A stretch of DNA of 64,000 nt from Musa acuminata AAA Group (Eukaryota; Streptophyta; Magnoliopsida; Zingiberales; Musaceae), in contig NC_088342.1 in NCBI RefSeq assembly GCF_036884655.1, positions 16,980,001-17,044,000 on the forward strand, read 5' to 3'. Positions within the stretch are counted from its first letter, which is position 1, and every line of letters begins with the position of its first letter. Of the stretch, positions 1 through 10,233 are shown piece after piece. The translations under genes were made by a program, and so were the position numbers. The notes below the pieces were generated by a model that did not search any database, had not been told where the DNA came from, and worked only from the letters and a program-made list of their open reading frames with translations.

Positions 1-715
1 TGAATTTTATGATATAAATGTAAGGCATGCTTTCAATATGATCAATCAATCTTGCGATATTCTCAAGGATTTTGCAAGGCATTTTGCAAGGCACATAAGA
101 CATTCTTTTGAAATTCATATAAGTCAATATGATCACACATGCTTTTGAAATTCATATAAGTCATGCTATCAAAATGGTACAAGTCATCACTTTTCTCCCC
201 CTTTGTCATCAACAAAAAGGGAATGAGACTTGAAGAATATAACTTGTGATTATAATATCAGGAATTCAGCATTGATCATACGAAAATCCATCATCCAAAA
301 GTAAGTATGCTAAAATATTTACGCAGAGTTCACCTAAAGGAAAATTCAGCATTCATCCATTTTATCAAATCTCTTCTTTCTATAAATAACACAAATTGTA
401 GGTGTGCAAGGAAGAGATTGTGATTAAAAAATATCAAGTAGTAACTCGAATAAGTCAAGATCATAATTCGAATACAAACTCATTTAAATTTACATCGTCA
501 ACTTGAAACTCATAATCAAGCCATCAAAATCAATTTCGAGATTCATAAAATATCATAAAATCATTAATCTTGATAAGATGGGAGCGGTGTTTGACTCAAG
601 ATAGGATAAGATAATTTAACATGTCATTTAGAATCGAAAGAGAAGGATCAGATTCATCGAGGAATAGAGAGAGGATGAAAAACTTTACGAAAAATCCATT
701 CAAACAAGTTTATTT
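1..715 (-). other. Element D 3' noncoding region with internal polypurine tract
   Basis: This is the stretch between D's pol stop and its 3' LTR, which lies left of the window. Position 1 aligns by eye with about 8160 of element B. A CTCCCCCTTTGTCATCAAC motif at about 195-213 is, on the minus strand, a purine-rich tract like the internal polypurine tracts of the other elements. The B counterpart contains a third ORF and a GC palindrome cluster; D has neither here, only about 475 bp of AT-rich DNA. No gene is seen. Confidence 0.75.
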
Positions 716-1987
716 TTAGGGACAATTTAACATACCTAATTCCCTTCTAATGAATTCAAATTGGTCTTCTTTCAAAGCTTTTGTAAATATATCTGCTAAT
801 TGATGCTTTATGTCAATGAATTCTAGAACAACATCATTGTTAAGGACATGATCGCATATGAAATGATGCCTAACATCGATATGCTTAGTTCTAGAGTGCT
901 GAATTGGATTTTTAGTAAGACATATGGCACTAGTATTATCACATTTTATCGGAATGTTTTTAAAGTGAATTCCATAGTCTTCTAATGTATTTTTCATCCA
1001 AATAACTTGTGCACAACATGCACTTGCAGCAATGTATTCGGCTTCCGCCGTAGATAGTGCAATTGAATTTTGTTTCTTGGAAGTCCAAGAAACAAGTGCA
1101 TGTCCTAAAAATTGGCATGTTCCGGATGTACTTTTTCTATCTATCCTGCATCCGCCAAAATCGGCATCTGCATAAGCTATTAGATCGAATTTTTCAGATT
1201 TTGGATACCACAATCCTAAATTTGGAGTTCCATTAAGATACCTAAATATTCTTTTAACACTCTTAAGATGAGATAATTTAGGATTAGATTGAAACCTAGC
1301 GCAAAGTCCTACACTAAACATAATATCTGGTCTAGTCGGGGTGAGGTAGAGTAGACTACCTATCATTCCCCTATATGTTTTTTGATCGAAATTTTCACTA
1401 TTTTCATCCATATCTAACTTAGTCGCAGTACTCATAGGGGTGTTTATTGCTTTTGAATTATCCATGTTAAATCGTTTTAACAATTCTAATGTATATTTGG
1501 ATTGGTTAAGAAATATACCATCACTAAGTTGTTTGATTTGTAATCCTAAAAAGAAAGTTAATTCACCCATTAAACTCATTTCAAATTCATGACTCATATA
1601 TTTGGCAAAGGATTCACATAGTGATTCATCCGAAGAGCAAAAAATAATATCGTCAACATAAATTTGCACAATAAGAAAATTATTTTCAAAATATTTAATA
1701 AACAATGTAGTATCAACCTTGCCTTTGGTAAAATTATTTAAAATAAGAAAGGAACTAAGCCTTTCATACCAAGCTCTAGGAGCTTGTTTCAAGCCATAGA
1801 GAGCTTTAGTCAATTTGAATACATGATTAGGAAGAAGAGAATTTTCAAATCCGGGAGGTTGTTCGACATATACTTCTTCGGAAATAAAACCATTCAAGAA
1901 AGCACTTTTGACATCCATTTGAAATAGTTTAAAATTATTACTACTAGCATAGGCAAGGAGTATCCTTATGGCTTCTAATCGAGCCAC
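716..1987 (-). pseudogene. Element D pol fragment: reverse transcriptase C-terminal part and RNase H
   Basis: This open segment of 423 codons carries copia reverse transcriptase motifs ([14 protein letters not shown] and the catalytic YVDD in [13 protein letters not shown]). They are followed by a copia RNase H domain ([29 protein letters not shown]) and the usual C-terminal ADIFTKAL motif. It is nearly colinear with the intact pol of element B. A stop at about 2018 cuts it from the upstream part of RT, where B has an open codon run. It is the 3' end of D's polyprotein gene, which is split by the insertion of A. It would act in the virus-like particle in reverse transcription; this copy is dead. 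Confidence 0.9.
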
Positions 1988-2017
1988 GGGAGCGAAGGTT
2001 TCTTCGTAATCGATACA

Positions 2018-2695
2018 TTATTCTTGGTTGAAACCTTTGGCCACTAATCTAGCCTTGTTTCTAACCACGATACCATTTTCGTCTTGCTTGTTTCTAAAGA
2101 CCCATTTAGTACCAATGACTAAATGGTCACTAGGTCTAGGAACAAGCTTCCATACCCTATTCCTCTCAAATTGATTCAATTCCTCTTGCATTGCAATAAC
2201 CCAAAAATCATCTTTTATGGCCTCGTCAATGCAGTTAGGTTCAATTTGAGAAAGGAAGGCGGCATTAGCACAAAAATTCTTGAAAGAGGAACGAGTTTGA
2301 ACCCCTTTTGATGTATCTCCTATAATTAGCTCCTTTGGATGAGCATATATATACTTCCATTCCTTGGGTAAGGAAATTTCGGAAGAAGGTGCATCCAAGT
2401 TGCTATTTTGAGGAGGAGGTTCATTTAAATTCAAATTATCAAAACCAAGATCATCATCAAAATCATTTTTCTTTAAATTAGAAATTTCATTAAAAACTAC
2501 ATGAATAGACTCTTCTATTACTAACGTTCTTTTGTTAAAAACCCGAAAAGCCTTAGAAACGGAAGAGTAACCAAGAAAGATGCCTTCATCGGATTTAGCA
2601 TCAAATTTTCCTAAGACATCCCTTTCATTCAAAATAAAGCATTTATAACCGAAAACTTTAAAATAGGAAATATCTGGTTTTTTGTTATTCCACAA
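2018..2695 (-). pseudogene. Element D pol fragment: integrase C-terminal region to RT N-terminus
   Basis: 225 codons, beginning in the region after the integrase core ([19 protein letters not shown], then [19 protein letters not shown]). It continues through the acidic linker to the start of the reverse transcriptase ([34 protein letters not shown]). It is the direct upstream neighbour of the RT/RNase H segment and is separated from it by a stop. A second stop at about 2714 separates it from the integrase core. Colinear with element B pol, which is open through both points. Not functional. Confidence 0.88.
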
Positions 2696-2713
2696 TTCAT
2701 AGGGAGTTTTTGA

Positions 2714-3132
2714 TTAGGATGGTCTTATTAGGATTCTATTCATGATGTAGCAAGCCGTATTTACGGCTTCGACCCAAAAATACTTAGGTAAACTATGTTC
2801 ATTTAACATAGTTCTTGCCATTTCTTGTAGGTTTCTATTTTTTCTTTCAACTACTCCATTTTGTTGGGGATTCCTCGGAGTGGAGAAGTTGTGATTGTAT
2901 CCATTAACTTCACAAAAATTTTGAAAGTCACGGTTTTGAAATTCGCCACCGTGATCACTCCGAATTGATGAAATCATGAAACCTTTTTCGTTTTGAGTGA
3001 GTTTACAAAATTTAGAGAAGCACTTGAAGCAATCACTTTTGTGGACTAAGAAATAGGTCCAAGTGTACCTAGTATAGTCATCCACAATTACAAACACATA
3101 TTTGCTTCCTCCTAGACTTGTTGTGTCAATTG
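2714..3132 (-). pseudogene. Element D integrase core, left half, interrupted by element A
   Basis: The readable part includes [14 protein letters not shown], the second catalytic Asp in [10 protein letters not shown] and the catalytic Glu in [13 protein letters not shown]. The gene stops abruptly at 3132, where element A begins, and resumes at 21347 ([11 protein letters not shown], the first catalytic Asp). Compared with element B, the sequence joins cleanly across the insertion with the 5-bp duplication AATTG. This is the insertion point of an 18.2-kb nested element. Confidence 0.9.
3128..3132. repeat. Target site duplication AATTG, left of element A
   Basis: AATTG directly precedes TGTTGGGAAA at 3133. 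The same five bases follow ATGACTAGCA at 21346. The uninterrupted integrase of element B at about 12640 reads straight through this site. Confidence 0.93.
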
Positions 3133-4627
3133 TGTTGGGAAATCATTGGGGGGCGACATCATATGCGCAGCGAAAGAACAAGAAAACAAAAATCCCCGAT
3201 TCCCAAAAAGATGTTCATCGTCGTGCGAAGATTGGTGCGCAAAAATCCGTAAAACACAAAACTACGTATAGAGATTGTGTTACCTAGGGAGATCGTATAT
3301 CCCTGTTTCCTTGCAGATCCTTAGGAGAGGGTGAAGGAGGTCAAGCGTCCTCCTCTCTAGCGGTGATCCACACAGCAGGGTTGCGACGACGCTCCTCAAA
3401 TCTCCAGGCCTACTCTGAGGTGGAGAGGGAGAGGAGAATAGGAAAGGCAAGCAAAGACTCTAGCCTATGAGGCTGTGAATCCCTCCTATTTATAGAGATC
3501 TCGTGTCAAACCCTAATGGGTCCTTCCCTAGTGGGTATTGGATCTGCATCCAATAAGACAAGGGCTCCGTCGGATATCTCATATCCGAACCTCTACTCAT
3601 CGCAATGCCTACCATATGTGTGTGACCCTCTAGGCCCAATATCGAGCTGGCCGTGAGTCATACCTATCAGAACTCCTTCTAACTTAGTGAATTATTATCT
3701 CTGTAATAATTCACTCGACTCATCGACTACGAACGTACTAGGCCACTACGCCGTAGTCCCCAGACGATACAGGGGAATCCAATCCATTGGACCTGTCTGT
3801 CCTCAGTTACCATGTACCTATAATCCCTCATCCATCTAATATCCTAGAGACCGTATATCGAGATTGGTGTTGTCAGACCCATACGGTTTCTACTCGAGTC
3901 TCGCTCTAATCGGATTCTCCCGGAGAACTCTTTCTCTCTCAACCCGAATGACCCTGGCCAGGGATTTGTCTAAGCAAGAACACATGGGATATTCCTCTCA
4001 TGACGCCGAGAGTGGATGATCCTCTGTCGACACTCAATAGCCCTCGTAAGGTCGACTACCACTCCCAATGACCAGCTGTACTAGATCTGGGAACAGCCAA
4101 ACCTATAAGTCTGGTATCAAAGAGTGGAGCACTCATACAGGACATCCTTGGTGTCTCAAGTCTAAGGACCAGATACACCACTAGGACTACGAAATCGCTG
4201 TCTGACAATAAGGCATCATCAACCATCCAGCATTCCGTAAGCGGATCAATCAGTGAACTCATTCTCCAATGAGCACATGTACTGTATCCCTAGTGTCCCT
4301 ACACGAGCAGCTATGAGACCAGCTGCATCCATCATATGGACGGGTATACAGCACACCAGTCTATCCGGTTATCACGATGTCCTTCTCGAGTAACCTATGA
4401 CCGGGATTATTTAGGATATGTGTTTAAAGGTGAATCGATCTCATTATCGTGATCTCATCATGATCCGATTCCCATTGCACAAATCCAAGGACATCACAAT
4501 ATATATATGCACATATGCAATTATTATAATGTGATATACGCCAAAATATAATAAGCAAAAAGATTATGTATCAAGTCACACATGCCATCACTCACGTGAT
4601 TGGCTTGCTGGGCACCTATGACTAGCA
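3133..4627 (-). repeat. Element A 3' LTR (1495 bp)
   Basis: Direct repeat of 19852-21346, exactly the same length with scattered substitutions. Read on the minus strand it begins TGCTAGTCAT and ends CCCAACA. A TATA-like CTATAAATAGG on the minus strand at 3486-3496 is the likely promoter core. Short ORFs inside are not genes. The promoter, transcript start and polyadenylation region of the element should lie here. Confidence 0.93.
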
Positions 4628-4641
4628 ATCTCCCACTTGAC
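4628..4641 (-). promoter_or_regulatory. Element A polypurine tract
   Basis: On the minus strand the bases next to the 3' LTR read CAAGTGGGAGAT, the expected plus-strand primer for reverse transcription. Its place at the left end confirms that A lies on the minus strand. Confidence 0.85.
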
Positions 4642-5264
4642 CTAAAGCCAATCACCTATGTGTCTGATCCCCATCAGACTCCTGTGACACTCATAGACAA
4701 AATGAGACAACGGCTTTGTCTGTGGATCTGCAATGTTATCTTCGGATGGAACTCTTTCCACTGCTACATATCCTCGGGTTACGATCTCTCTGATAAGTTG
4801 GAACCTCCTCAGAACACTTCTGATGAGACCCGGGTTCCCTTATTTGAGTAATCGCCCCGTTATTATCGCAATATAAGGAAGTCGACTTGTCGCTATCTGT
4901 ATCGACTCCCAAATCTGTGATGAACTTCTTCACCCAGACTCCCTACTTTGCTGCATCCGATGCAGCAATGTACTCCGCCTCTGTGGTCGAGTCAATAGTG
5001 GTATCTTGCTTGGAACTCTTCCAGCACACTGCTCCTCCTTTCAAGGTGTACACATACCCTGAATTCGACTTGCTATCATCGACATCAGACTGAAAACTTG
5101 AGTCAGTGAAGCCTTCAACCTTAAGGCTATTACCTCCATATACAAGTAAAAGATCCTTAGTCCTTCTCAAGTACTTAAGGATACACTTTACTGCTTTCTA
5201 GTGCTCCAAGCCTGGATCCGCCTGATACCTGCTCGTGACACTCAGAGCATGCGCTATATTAGGC
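4642..5264 (-). pseudogene. Element A RNase H remnant
   Basis: The segment at 4943-5170 shows the copia RNase H features GFTDSSFQSDVDDSKSNSGY and [13 protein letters not shown]. The next segment toward the LTR (4736-4933) continues with LGVDTDSDKS and LYCDNNGAI before degenerating. Frame changes and stops separate the pieces from each other and from the RT at 5265. This is the 3' end of A's pol gene, inactive. A purine-rich tail leads to the polypurine tract. Confidence 0.85.
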
Positions 5265-6359
5265 CTAGTACATAGCATGGCATACATGATAGACCCTATT
5301 GCTGAGGGATAAGGTATCATATTCATGTTTGCCCTTTCTTCTGGAGTTTTCCATGTCAAACCTTTTGACAATGGTTTCTATGTACTTGGACTGGGACAAG
5401 CCAAGCATCCTCTTGGATCTATCTCTATAGATTCTAATCCCCAAGATATAGGATGCTTCCCCTAAGTCCTTTATGGAGAAGTGTCTAGATAACCAAGTCT
5501 TTACTGTGGATAGCATTCCTACGTCATTCCCAATGATGAGGATGTCATCCACATATAACACCAAAAAGGTGATAGCGCTCCCACTTACCTTCCTGTACAC
5601 ACAAGGCTCATCTTCGTTCTTAACGAAGTCATAAGATCTGATTGACTCATCAAATCTTATGTTCCAACTTCGGGAAGCTTGCTTTAGTCCATAAATGGAT
5701 TTAAGCAACCTACACACCTTATCTGGGCAGTTCTTGGACACGAATCCCTCAGGTTGCATCATATACACCTCCTCCTCGAGGTTCCCATTGAGGAATGTGG
5801 TTTTCACATCCATCTGCCAGATCTCATAATCATAGTGTGCTGCAATAGCCAATAGAATTCTGATGGATTTTAGCATTGCTACGGGTGAGAAGGTTTCGTC
5901 GTAGTCAACACCTTGTCTTTGACGATACCCTTTAGCCACTAGCCTTGCTTTATAGGTCTCTACCTTTCCATCTACTCCGATCTTTTTCTTAAAGATCCAT
6001 TTGCAACCGATGGGTACAATACCTTCGGGCGCATCAACTAGGTTCCAAACCTTATTGGAGTACATAGAATCCATCTCAGAATTCATGGCTTCTTGCCACT
6101 TCCCGGAGTCTATACTCATAATAGCCTCCTCGTAGGTCTGAGGATCAATATCCTCAGCATCCTCTCCTCTAATATGTCCCACATATCTCTCAGGAGGATG
6201 AGATACTCTATCAGACCTTCGTAAAGTTGAAACTTGTGTATTAGGTACCTGAACAGACTCGGACTGTAGAGTGGTGCTTGAGCTTGGTTCTCCAACCTCG
6301 CTCAACTCTATCATTCTCCCACTGTCTCCGCCAAGAATGTGTTCCTTCTCAAGGAACAT
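5265..6359 (-). pseudogene. Element A reverse transcriptase domain
   Basis: 364 codons. The first ~110 are the integrase-RT linker (SDRVSHPPERY). Next is copia RT: WIFKKKIGVDG, ARLVAKGYRQRQGVDYDETF, QMDVKTTFLNG, YGLKQASRSWN and the catalytic YVDDIL. The last ~30 residues do not match the family, which suggests a frameshift just after KRFDMENS near 5360. RNase H then resumes in another frame. The protein is distinct from the SIRE-type RT of B and D. Predicted role was RNA-to-DNA copying in the particle; this copy cannot make a full polyprotein. Confidence 0.9.
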
Positions 6360-6383
6360 TACTCTCTTAGCTACAAAGACCTT

Positions 6384-6614
6384 TTAGTCCTCGAGATGAT
6401 AGAAATAATACCCACAAGTTTCCTTGGGGTGTCCCACAAATTTGCATCGCTCTGTCCTTGATTCTAACTTATCGAGGTTGTGTCTTTTAACATGGGCAGG
6501 GCAGCCCCAAATCTTAACAACCTTAAGATCAGGCTTCTTCCCTTTCCATATCTCATATGGTGTAGACACTACCGACTTAGTTGGAACTCTATTCAGTAGG
6601 TAAGCTGTGGTCTC
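6384..6614 (-). pseudogene. Element A integrase C-terminal region, cut by element B
   Basis: The readable segment STPYEIWKGKKPDLKVVKIWG is the typical copia region just after the integrase core. The upstream bases encode TTAYLLNRVP, which continues on the other side of element B at 16159 (LLLG... then GYALET in a shifted frame). The join point carries the 5-bp duplication GTCTC. A stop near 6384 separates it from the linker and RT. Confidence 0.85.
6610..6614. repeat. Target site duplication GTCTC, left of element B
   Basis: GTCTC precedes TGTTAGGATC at 6615 and recurs at 16159-16163 directly after the other LTR end. Removing B restores an integrase reading. Confidence 0.92.
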
Positions 6615-7902
6615 TGTTAGGATCGGAGCGGCACTAAGAGGGGGGGTGAATTAGTGCAGCGGATTAAAACTTCGATTTTAATAAAATCTTTCGTACGTTA
6701 AGAACGAAACTTGAGAAATTTAACTTGAAGGCGTATTCTTAAAGTTGCGCAGCAAGAGTAATAAGGAACTAAAGCAGTAAGAAGATTTGCAGTAATGTAA
6801 ATGACAATAATAAAAAGCAAACCAGAGATTACGCCGATTTTTAGAGTGGTTCGGTCAATTGACCTACTCCACTTGCGAGGCCCCTCTTCGATGAGGCTCC
6901 CACCTTCCACTAGCAAGTCTCTTGAAATGGAAGGGTAAACACCCCTCTTACAACCTTTTACAAGCAGCTCAACCTCTTACAAATTTTCAACAAGAAAGAA
7001 GGAGGAGAACTCTCTAGCAAATTGAAAACAAGACTTGCTAAGACTTTCTAAGACTTTTCTCTCAATCAAAATGCTTCTCAAAAGTTGTAACCTCAGCTGA
7101 GATTTGAGGGGTATTTATAGGCCTCAAGAGGATTCAAATTTTGGGCTCCAAAATTTGAATTCTCTTAGGGTTCCCGGTGCTGGCGGTTCCACCGCCCAGC
7201 CAGGCGGTGCCACCGCCCAGCGCTCGGGTGCTGGACGGTGCAACCGCCCAGCCAAGGAGGTGTCACCGCCCAGCACTCGGGTGCTGGGCGGTGCCACCGC
7301 CCAGTTAGGCGGTGCCACCGCCTACAGTGTTTTCAGCCCGACTACAGTGTTTTCAGCCACTAGTTGGGCTTCAATCTTGGCTCTCTAGTTCGCTGGTTTA
7401 GCTTAATTTTTAGCCTAAACCAACTCTGACTTTGGGCCCAGTTGGCCCCTAACCAGGATATAGGATTATCTCTTAATCCTAATCCTAATTACAAGTGGAC
7501 TACATAACCAAAACACATCCTAAGCAAATTTTCAACCGCGAACGTCGAGTCTTGTTCTGGCGAGCTTTCCGACGAACTTTCTGCCGACGGGCTTCTAGCA
7601 AGCTCCCGAACTTGTGATGACTTTAATGAGTAGCCGAGCCTTCTCGGTGATCTCCGTGAACCTCCGACGATCTCTTCGGCGAACTTCCGAAAATTCCGAC
7701 AGGTTCCCGATTTCTTCTCGGTTGGTTCTGGCAGCATCTCCGACGATTCTTCGGACTCTTAAACGTCCATCGAACTTGACTCCGGTATTCTCGCTTTGTG
7801 TTTTCTGGTTATCGTAGTTAATCCTGCACACTTAACTCAATAATATGGATTAGATCAAATAACCCATCAATTGATTTTATCATCAAAATCTGAGATTCAA
7901 CA
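6615..7902 (-). repeat. Element B 3' LTR (1288 bp)
   Basis: Read on the minus strand it runs TGTTGAATCTC... to ...GATCCTAACA. It holds a cluster of GGCGGTGCCACCGCC-type palindromes (7183-7325), followed downstream by a TATA box (CCTATAAATACCCC, about 7108-7122). Nearer the LTR start is a pyrimidine-rich acceptor-like GTGTGCAG (about 7824-7831). A run of eight G near 6640 lies by the LTR end. Versus the 5' copy it has one extra 21-bp palindrome unit. Confidence 0.93.
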
Positions 7903-7918
7903 ATCTCCCCCTTTTTGA
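7903..7918 (-). promoter_or_regulatory. Element B polypurine tract
   Basis: On the minus strand AAAAAGGGGGAGAT directly abuts the 3' LTR. The same tract flanks the 3' LTR of F, H and J. Confidence 0.9.
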
Positions 7919-8628
7919 TGATGACAATCAATTGATGACGGAGTTAAACGTAACTCCCCCTATCTATATGCCATATTATGAGAAGATAAAACACTTGAAT
8001 TTCATCATTGAATTCAAGTATAAACCTATAAGCTCTAACCGTAGAACTTATCGTTATTCTCATTAAGCATAATGTAAATGCGAAACTTTGATGTAAATCT
8101 TTTTCAAGTCGAAAGATAAGAGACAAATTTTACTATGACAAGAGATAAAGATTTTCAACTTGAATTGCATGATTATACATTTTAGACATGCATTTAATAT
8201 GATCAATCAATCTTACGATATTTTCAAGGATTTTGCAAGGCATTCATATCACACAGAAGATAAACATTTTCAATATAAATTTCATGATATCAATCTTGTG
8301 ATATTTTCAAGGATTTGCAAGTCATATAAGACATTCATATCACACAAGTTTTTGTAATTCATATTAGCCATGCTATCGTTCTGGTGTAAGTCATCACTTC
8401 TCCCCCTTTGTCATCAACAAAAAGAGACAAGCCAGCTTATTGATGATCATAGAAAAAGGTTTAGCATTTAACAAAGTTCTTCATTCAAATTTGCCAGAAA
8501 AAGACATCATCATCTATGCAGATTAAGACAGTAGTTATCTAAAGGAAAGATCAGTTATCGTACAATCGATGACAAACATGAACTTGTTTTTTAAAAGCAA
8601 ACAGGACAGAATAAAAAGATACATCAAT
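7919..8628 (-). other. Element B 3' noncoding region with internal polypurine tract
   Basis: About 700 bp of AT-rich DNA between the third ORF and the polypurine tract. At 8397-8424 a CTTCTCCCCCTTTGTCATC motif is, on the minus strand, GACAAAGGGGGAGAAG, a second purine tract about 490 bp inside the terminal one. A diverged repeat of the motif AATATGATCAATCAATCTT occurs at 8196 and again near 8290. No gene is seen. Internal repeated polypurine tracts are a described feature of the Sirevirus group. Confidence 0.75.
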
Positions 8629-9723
8629 TTAATCCTTAGGAGGTAATCCACAGTGCTGATACATGATATCTATTTTTTCATTCATCTGTCGTAGTGTCTT
8701 CAAAATTTCAACTTGTTGATTCTGAATTTGTTCTTGCTGTGATTTGATCTGAGATAGCTCCGCCATAATGATATCTTCAGAGGAGGAAATAGGAGCTGAA
8801 GGTGCTGCTCCAAAGGGACTAGGAGGAGGAGATTCATTTCCCATAAGAATTGGTGTTTCGGGTTGTTCTATTGGTGTAGGAATTGGATCCATTCTTCTAG
8901 GCTGCCTAACCCATATGCCATTGCTAAAAGTGCACCTAAGTTTTTTTAGCAGGTTTTTATTTATTATGTTATATCGATCATTTTGAATAGATTCTTCATC
9001 GGGTGGAATGCAAATGTCATAGGCATGAAGAATTCTAGTGATTAACCTCCCATATGGCAATATAGTATCCTTAGTCATAATTTCCTGCATGTGTTGGCGA
9101 ATCAAGTACCCGAAACAATTATGCTGACCGGTCATAATCCAATACATGGTTCCTATCTCTAATTGACTTACTTCGTCAAGATGAAATTGTTTGGGGAATA
9201 TGATGCTCGTGATAATGTGATGAAGAATTTTAGAGTTGAAAGGCATTAAGTGTTCACAGCTCTTGGGTAGGAAGTCAAGGTTTGGATTTGCAAAAATTGT
9301 TTTCACGGCTTCGGAATAGGTTGCTCCTATTTTTTTGACGTCCCATTTACCTTTAAAATAGCATCCCCTATCTTTTTCAGTTATGCCAATTAACTCACAA
9401 ATGGTGCTGTCAAAAATTCTAATGGGTGTTCCTAGAATGTAAGTGCTTAGGCTATCATTGTCTTCATATAGGTTGGTATAGAACAATCTCACTAACCGTG
9501 GATAGATTGGTTCATCTATTTGTAGTAGAGGTAGAGCTTCTAGTTGAGCAAACCACTTAATGGGATCTAAGTCCTCTAGTTCATCCAAATCAATGTATTT
9601 TCCCTTATGGACACATCGGGTTTCAAATTTTGGAAAGCTAAGGGCTACCTCTTTTGATCTAAAAAGGTCATGGTTATATGAATCTCCTTCAATCCTTATT
9701 CTTTTTGATCTCTTTGGAGCCAT
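8629..9723 (-). CDS. Element B third ORF: plant transposon-associated domain protein in env-like position
   Basis: 364 codons, intact. It starts with a basic patch (MAPKRSKRIRIEG), which could be a nuclear signal. Residues ~20-240 look globular, with DEPIYPRLVRLFYTNLYE, a GTPIRIFDSTICELIGI segment, and LHHIITSIIFPKQFHLDEVS before a TG..NCFGYLIRQHM stretch. That pattern resembles the domain often named 'putative plant transposon protein' (Pfam PF20167, from memory). Residues ~310-355 (rich in Q, E and heptad-like I/L) are a probable coiled coil. No signal peptide or membrane segment is evident, so it is not an obvious envelope protein. It lies downstream of pol on the same strand. A diverged copy exists in element I. 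Function unknown. Confidence 0.8.
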   Translation of the reverse strand: MAPKRSKRIRIEGDSYNHDLFRSKEVALSFPKFETRCVHKGKYIDLDELEDLDPIKWFAQLEALPLLQIDEPIYPRLVRLFYTNLYEDNDSLSTYILGTPIRIFDSTICELIGITEKDRGCYFKGKWDVKKIGATYSEAVKTIFANPNLDFLPKSCEHLMPFNSKILHHIITSIIFPKQFHLDEVSQLEIGTMYWIMTGQHNCFGYLIRQHMQEIMTKDTILPYGRLITRILHAYDICIPPDEESIQNDRYNIINKNLLKKLRCTFSNGIWVRQPRRMDPIPTPIEQPETPILMGNESPPPSPFGAAPSAPISSSEDIIMAELSQIKSQQEQIQNQQVEILKTLRQMNEKIDIMYQHCGLPPKD

Positions 9724-9726
9724 TTT

Positions 9727-9801
9727 CTAGACAAGATGATGATGAGATTGTGAAAAATATGCAAGAGAAAGAGAAAAGAAAGGAGGGATTTCAAGAGTTA
9801 C
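9727..9801 (-). other. Putative 75-bp intron in the third-ORF leader (element B)
   Basis: On the minus strand a donor ACAAG|GTAACT (boundary 9802/9801) is followed by a pyrimidine-rich run and a TTGTCTAG acceptor ending at 9727, three bases before the ATG. The related copy in element I has a donor and acceptor exactly 75 bp apart in the same place (56513-56587). This is prediction only; the acceptor could instead pair with an upstream donor, as in env-type splicing. Confidence 0.5.
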
Positions 9802-10233
9802 CTTGTGGAGATTATGTTGAGAGATGGAAAGCTTGGACCACAAAGAATCCTTCTCCAATGTTTCTAAGAGTTAGAATGAGGGTTAGAGGGAATGGGAGAG
9901 GGTTTTGGAGAGGTCTTTCTTCGGGTTGGGGGCGGTGTCACCGCCGGCCCTAACCCCTCGGGTTAAAAGGGTGACTCGGTCGGTGTCACCGCCAAACTGG
10001 TCGGTGTCATCGCTTGGCGCCCGAGCGCCAATCGGTGCAACCGCCGGATCTGGCAGTGCCACCGCTGGCATCACGCAGAGGAAAGAAAAAAAATGTTCTT
10101 CCTTCCTTTTGTTTAGCTTCTTCCCTCAAGATCATAATTTATACTTTAATGGATCATTTTGAATTGAAGAAGAAGGAAGAATTCAAATTCATAAACGAAG
10201 GGAAAAGAACGAGTCCTTTTTGTGAAGTTCATT
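9802..10233 (-). promoter_or_regulatory. Region between pol and third ORF with LTR-like palindrome cluster
   Basis: At 9930-10072 the DNA becomes GC-rich and carries repeated GGCGGTGTCACCGCC-like units and half sites (GGTGTCACCGCC, GGTGCAACCGCC, AGTGCCACCGC). These match the palindromes that sit upstream of the TATA box in the LTRs of the same family. Between cluster and ORF there is no clear TATA box. A TATAAATT sequence on the minus strand near 10137-10146 lies upstream of the cluster instead. It may be an internal promoter for the third ORF; that is inference. Confidence 0.5.

Noticed and set aside
6698..6916. 72-codon frame repeated identically at 14975-15193 in the B LTRs
   Set aside because: Inside the LTR near its terminus; duplicate because LTRs are duplicates; no family match.
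8629..9723. Calling the third ORF a retroviral-type envelope
   Set aside because: No signal peptide, membrane segment or fusion-type region seen; position alone is not enough.
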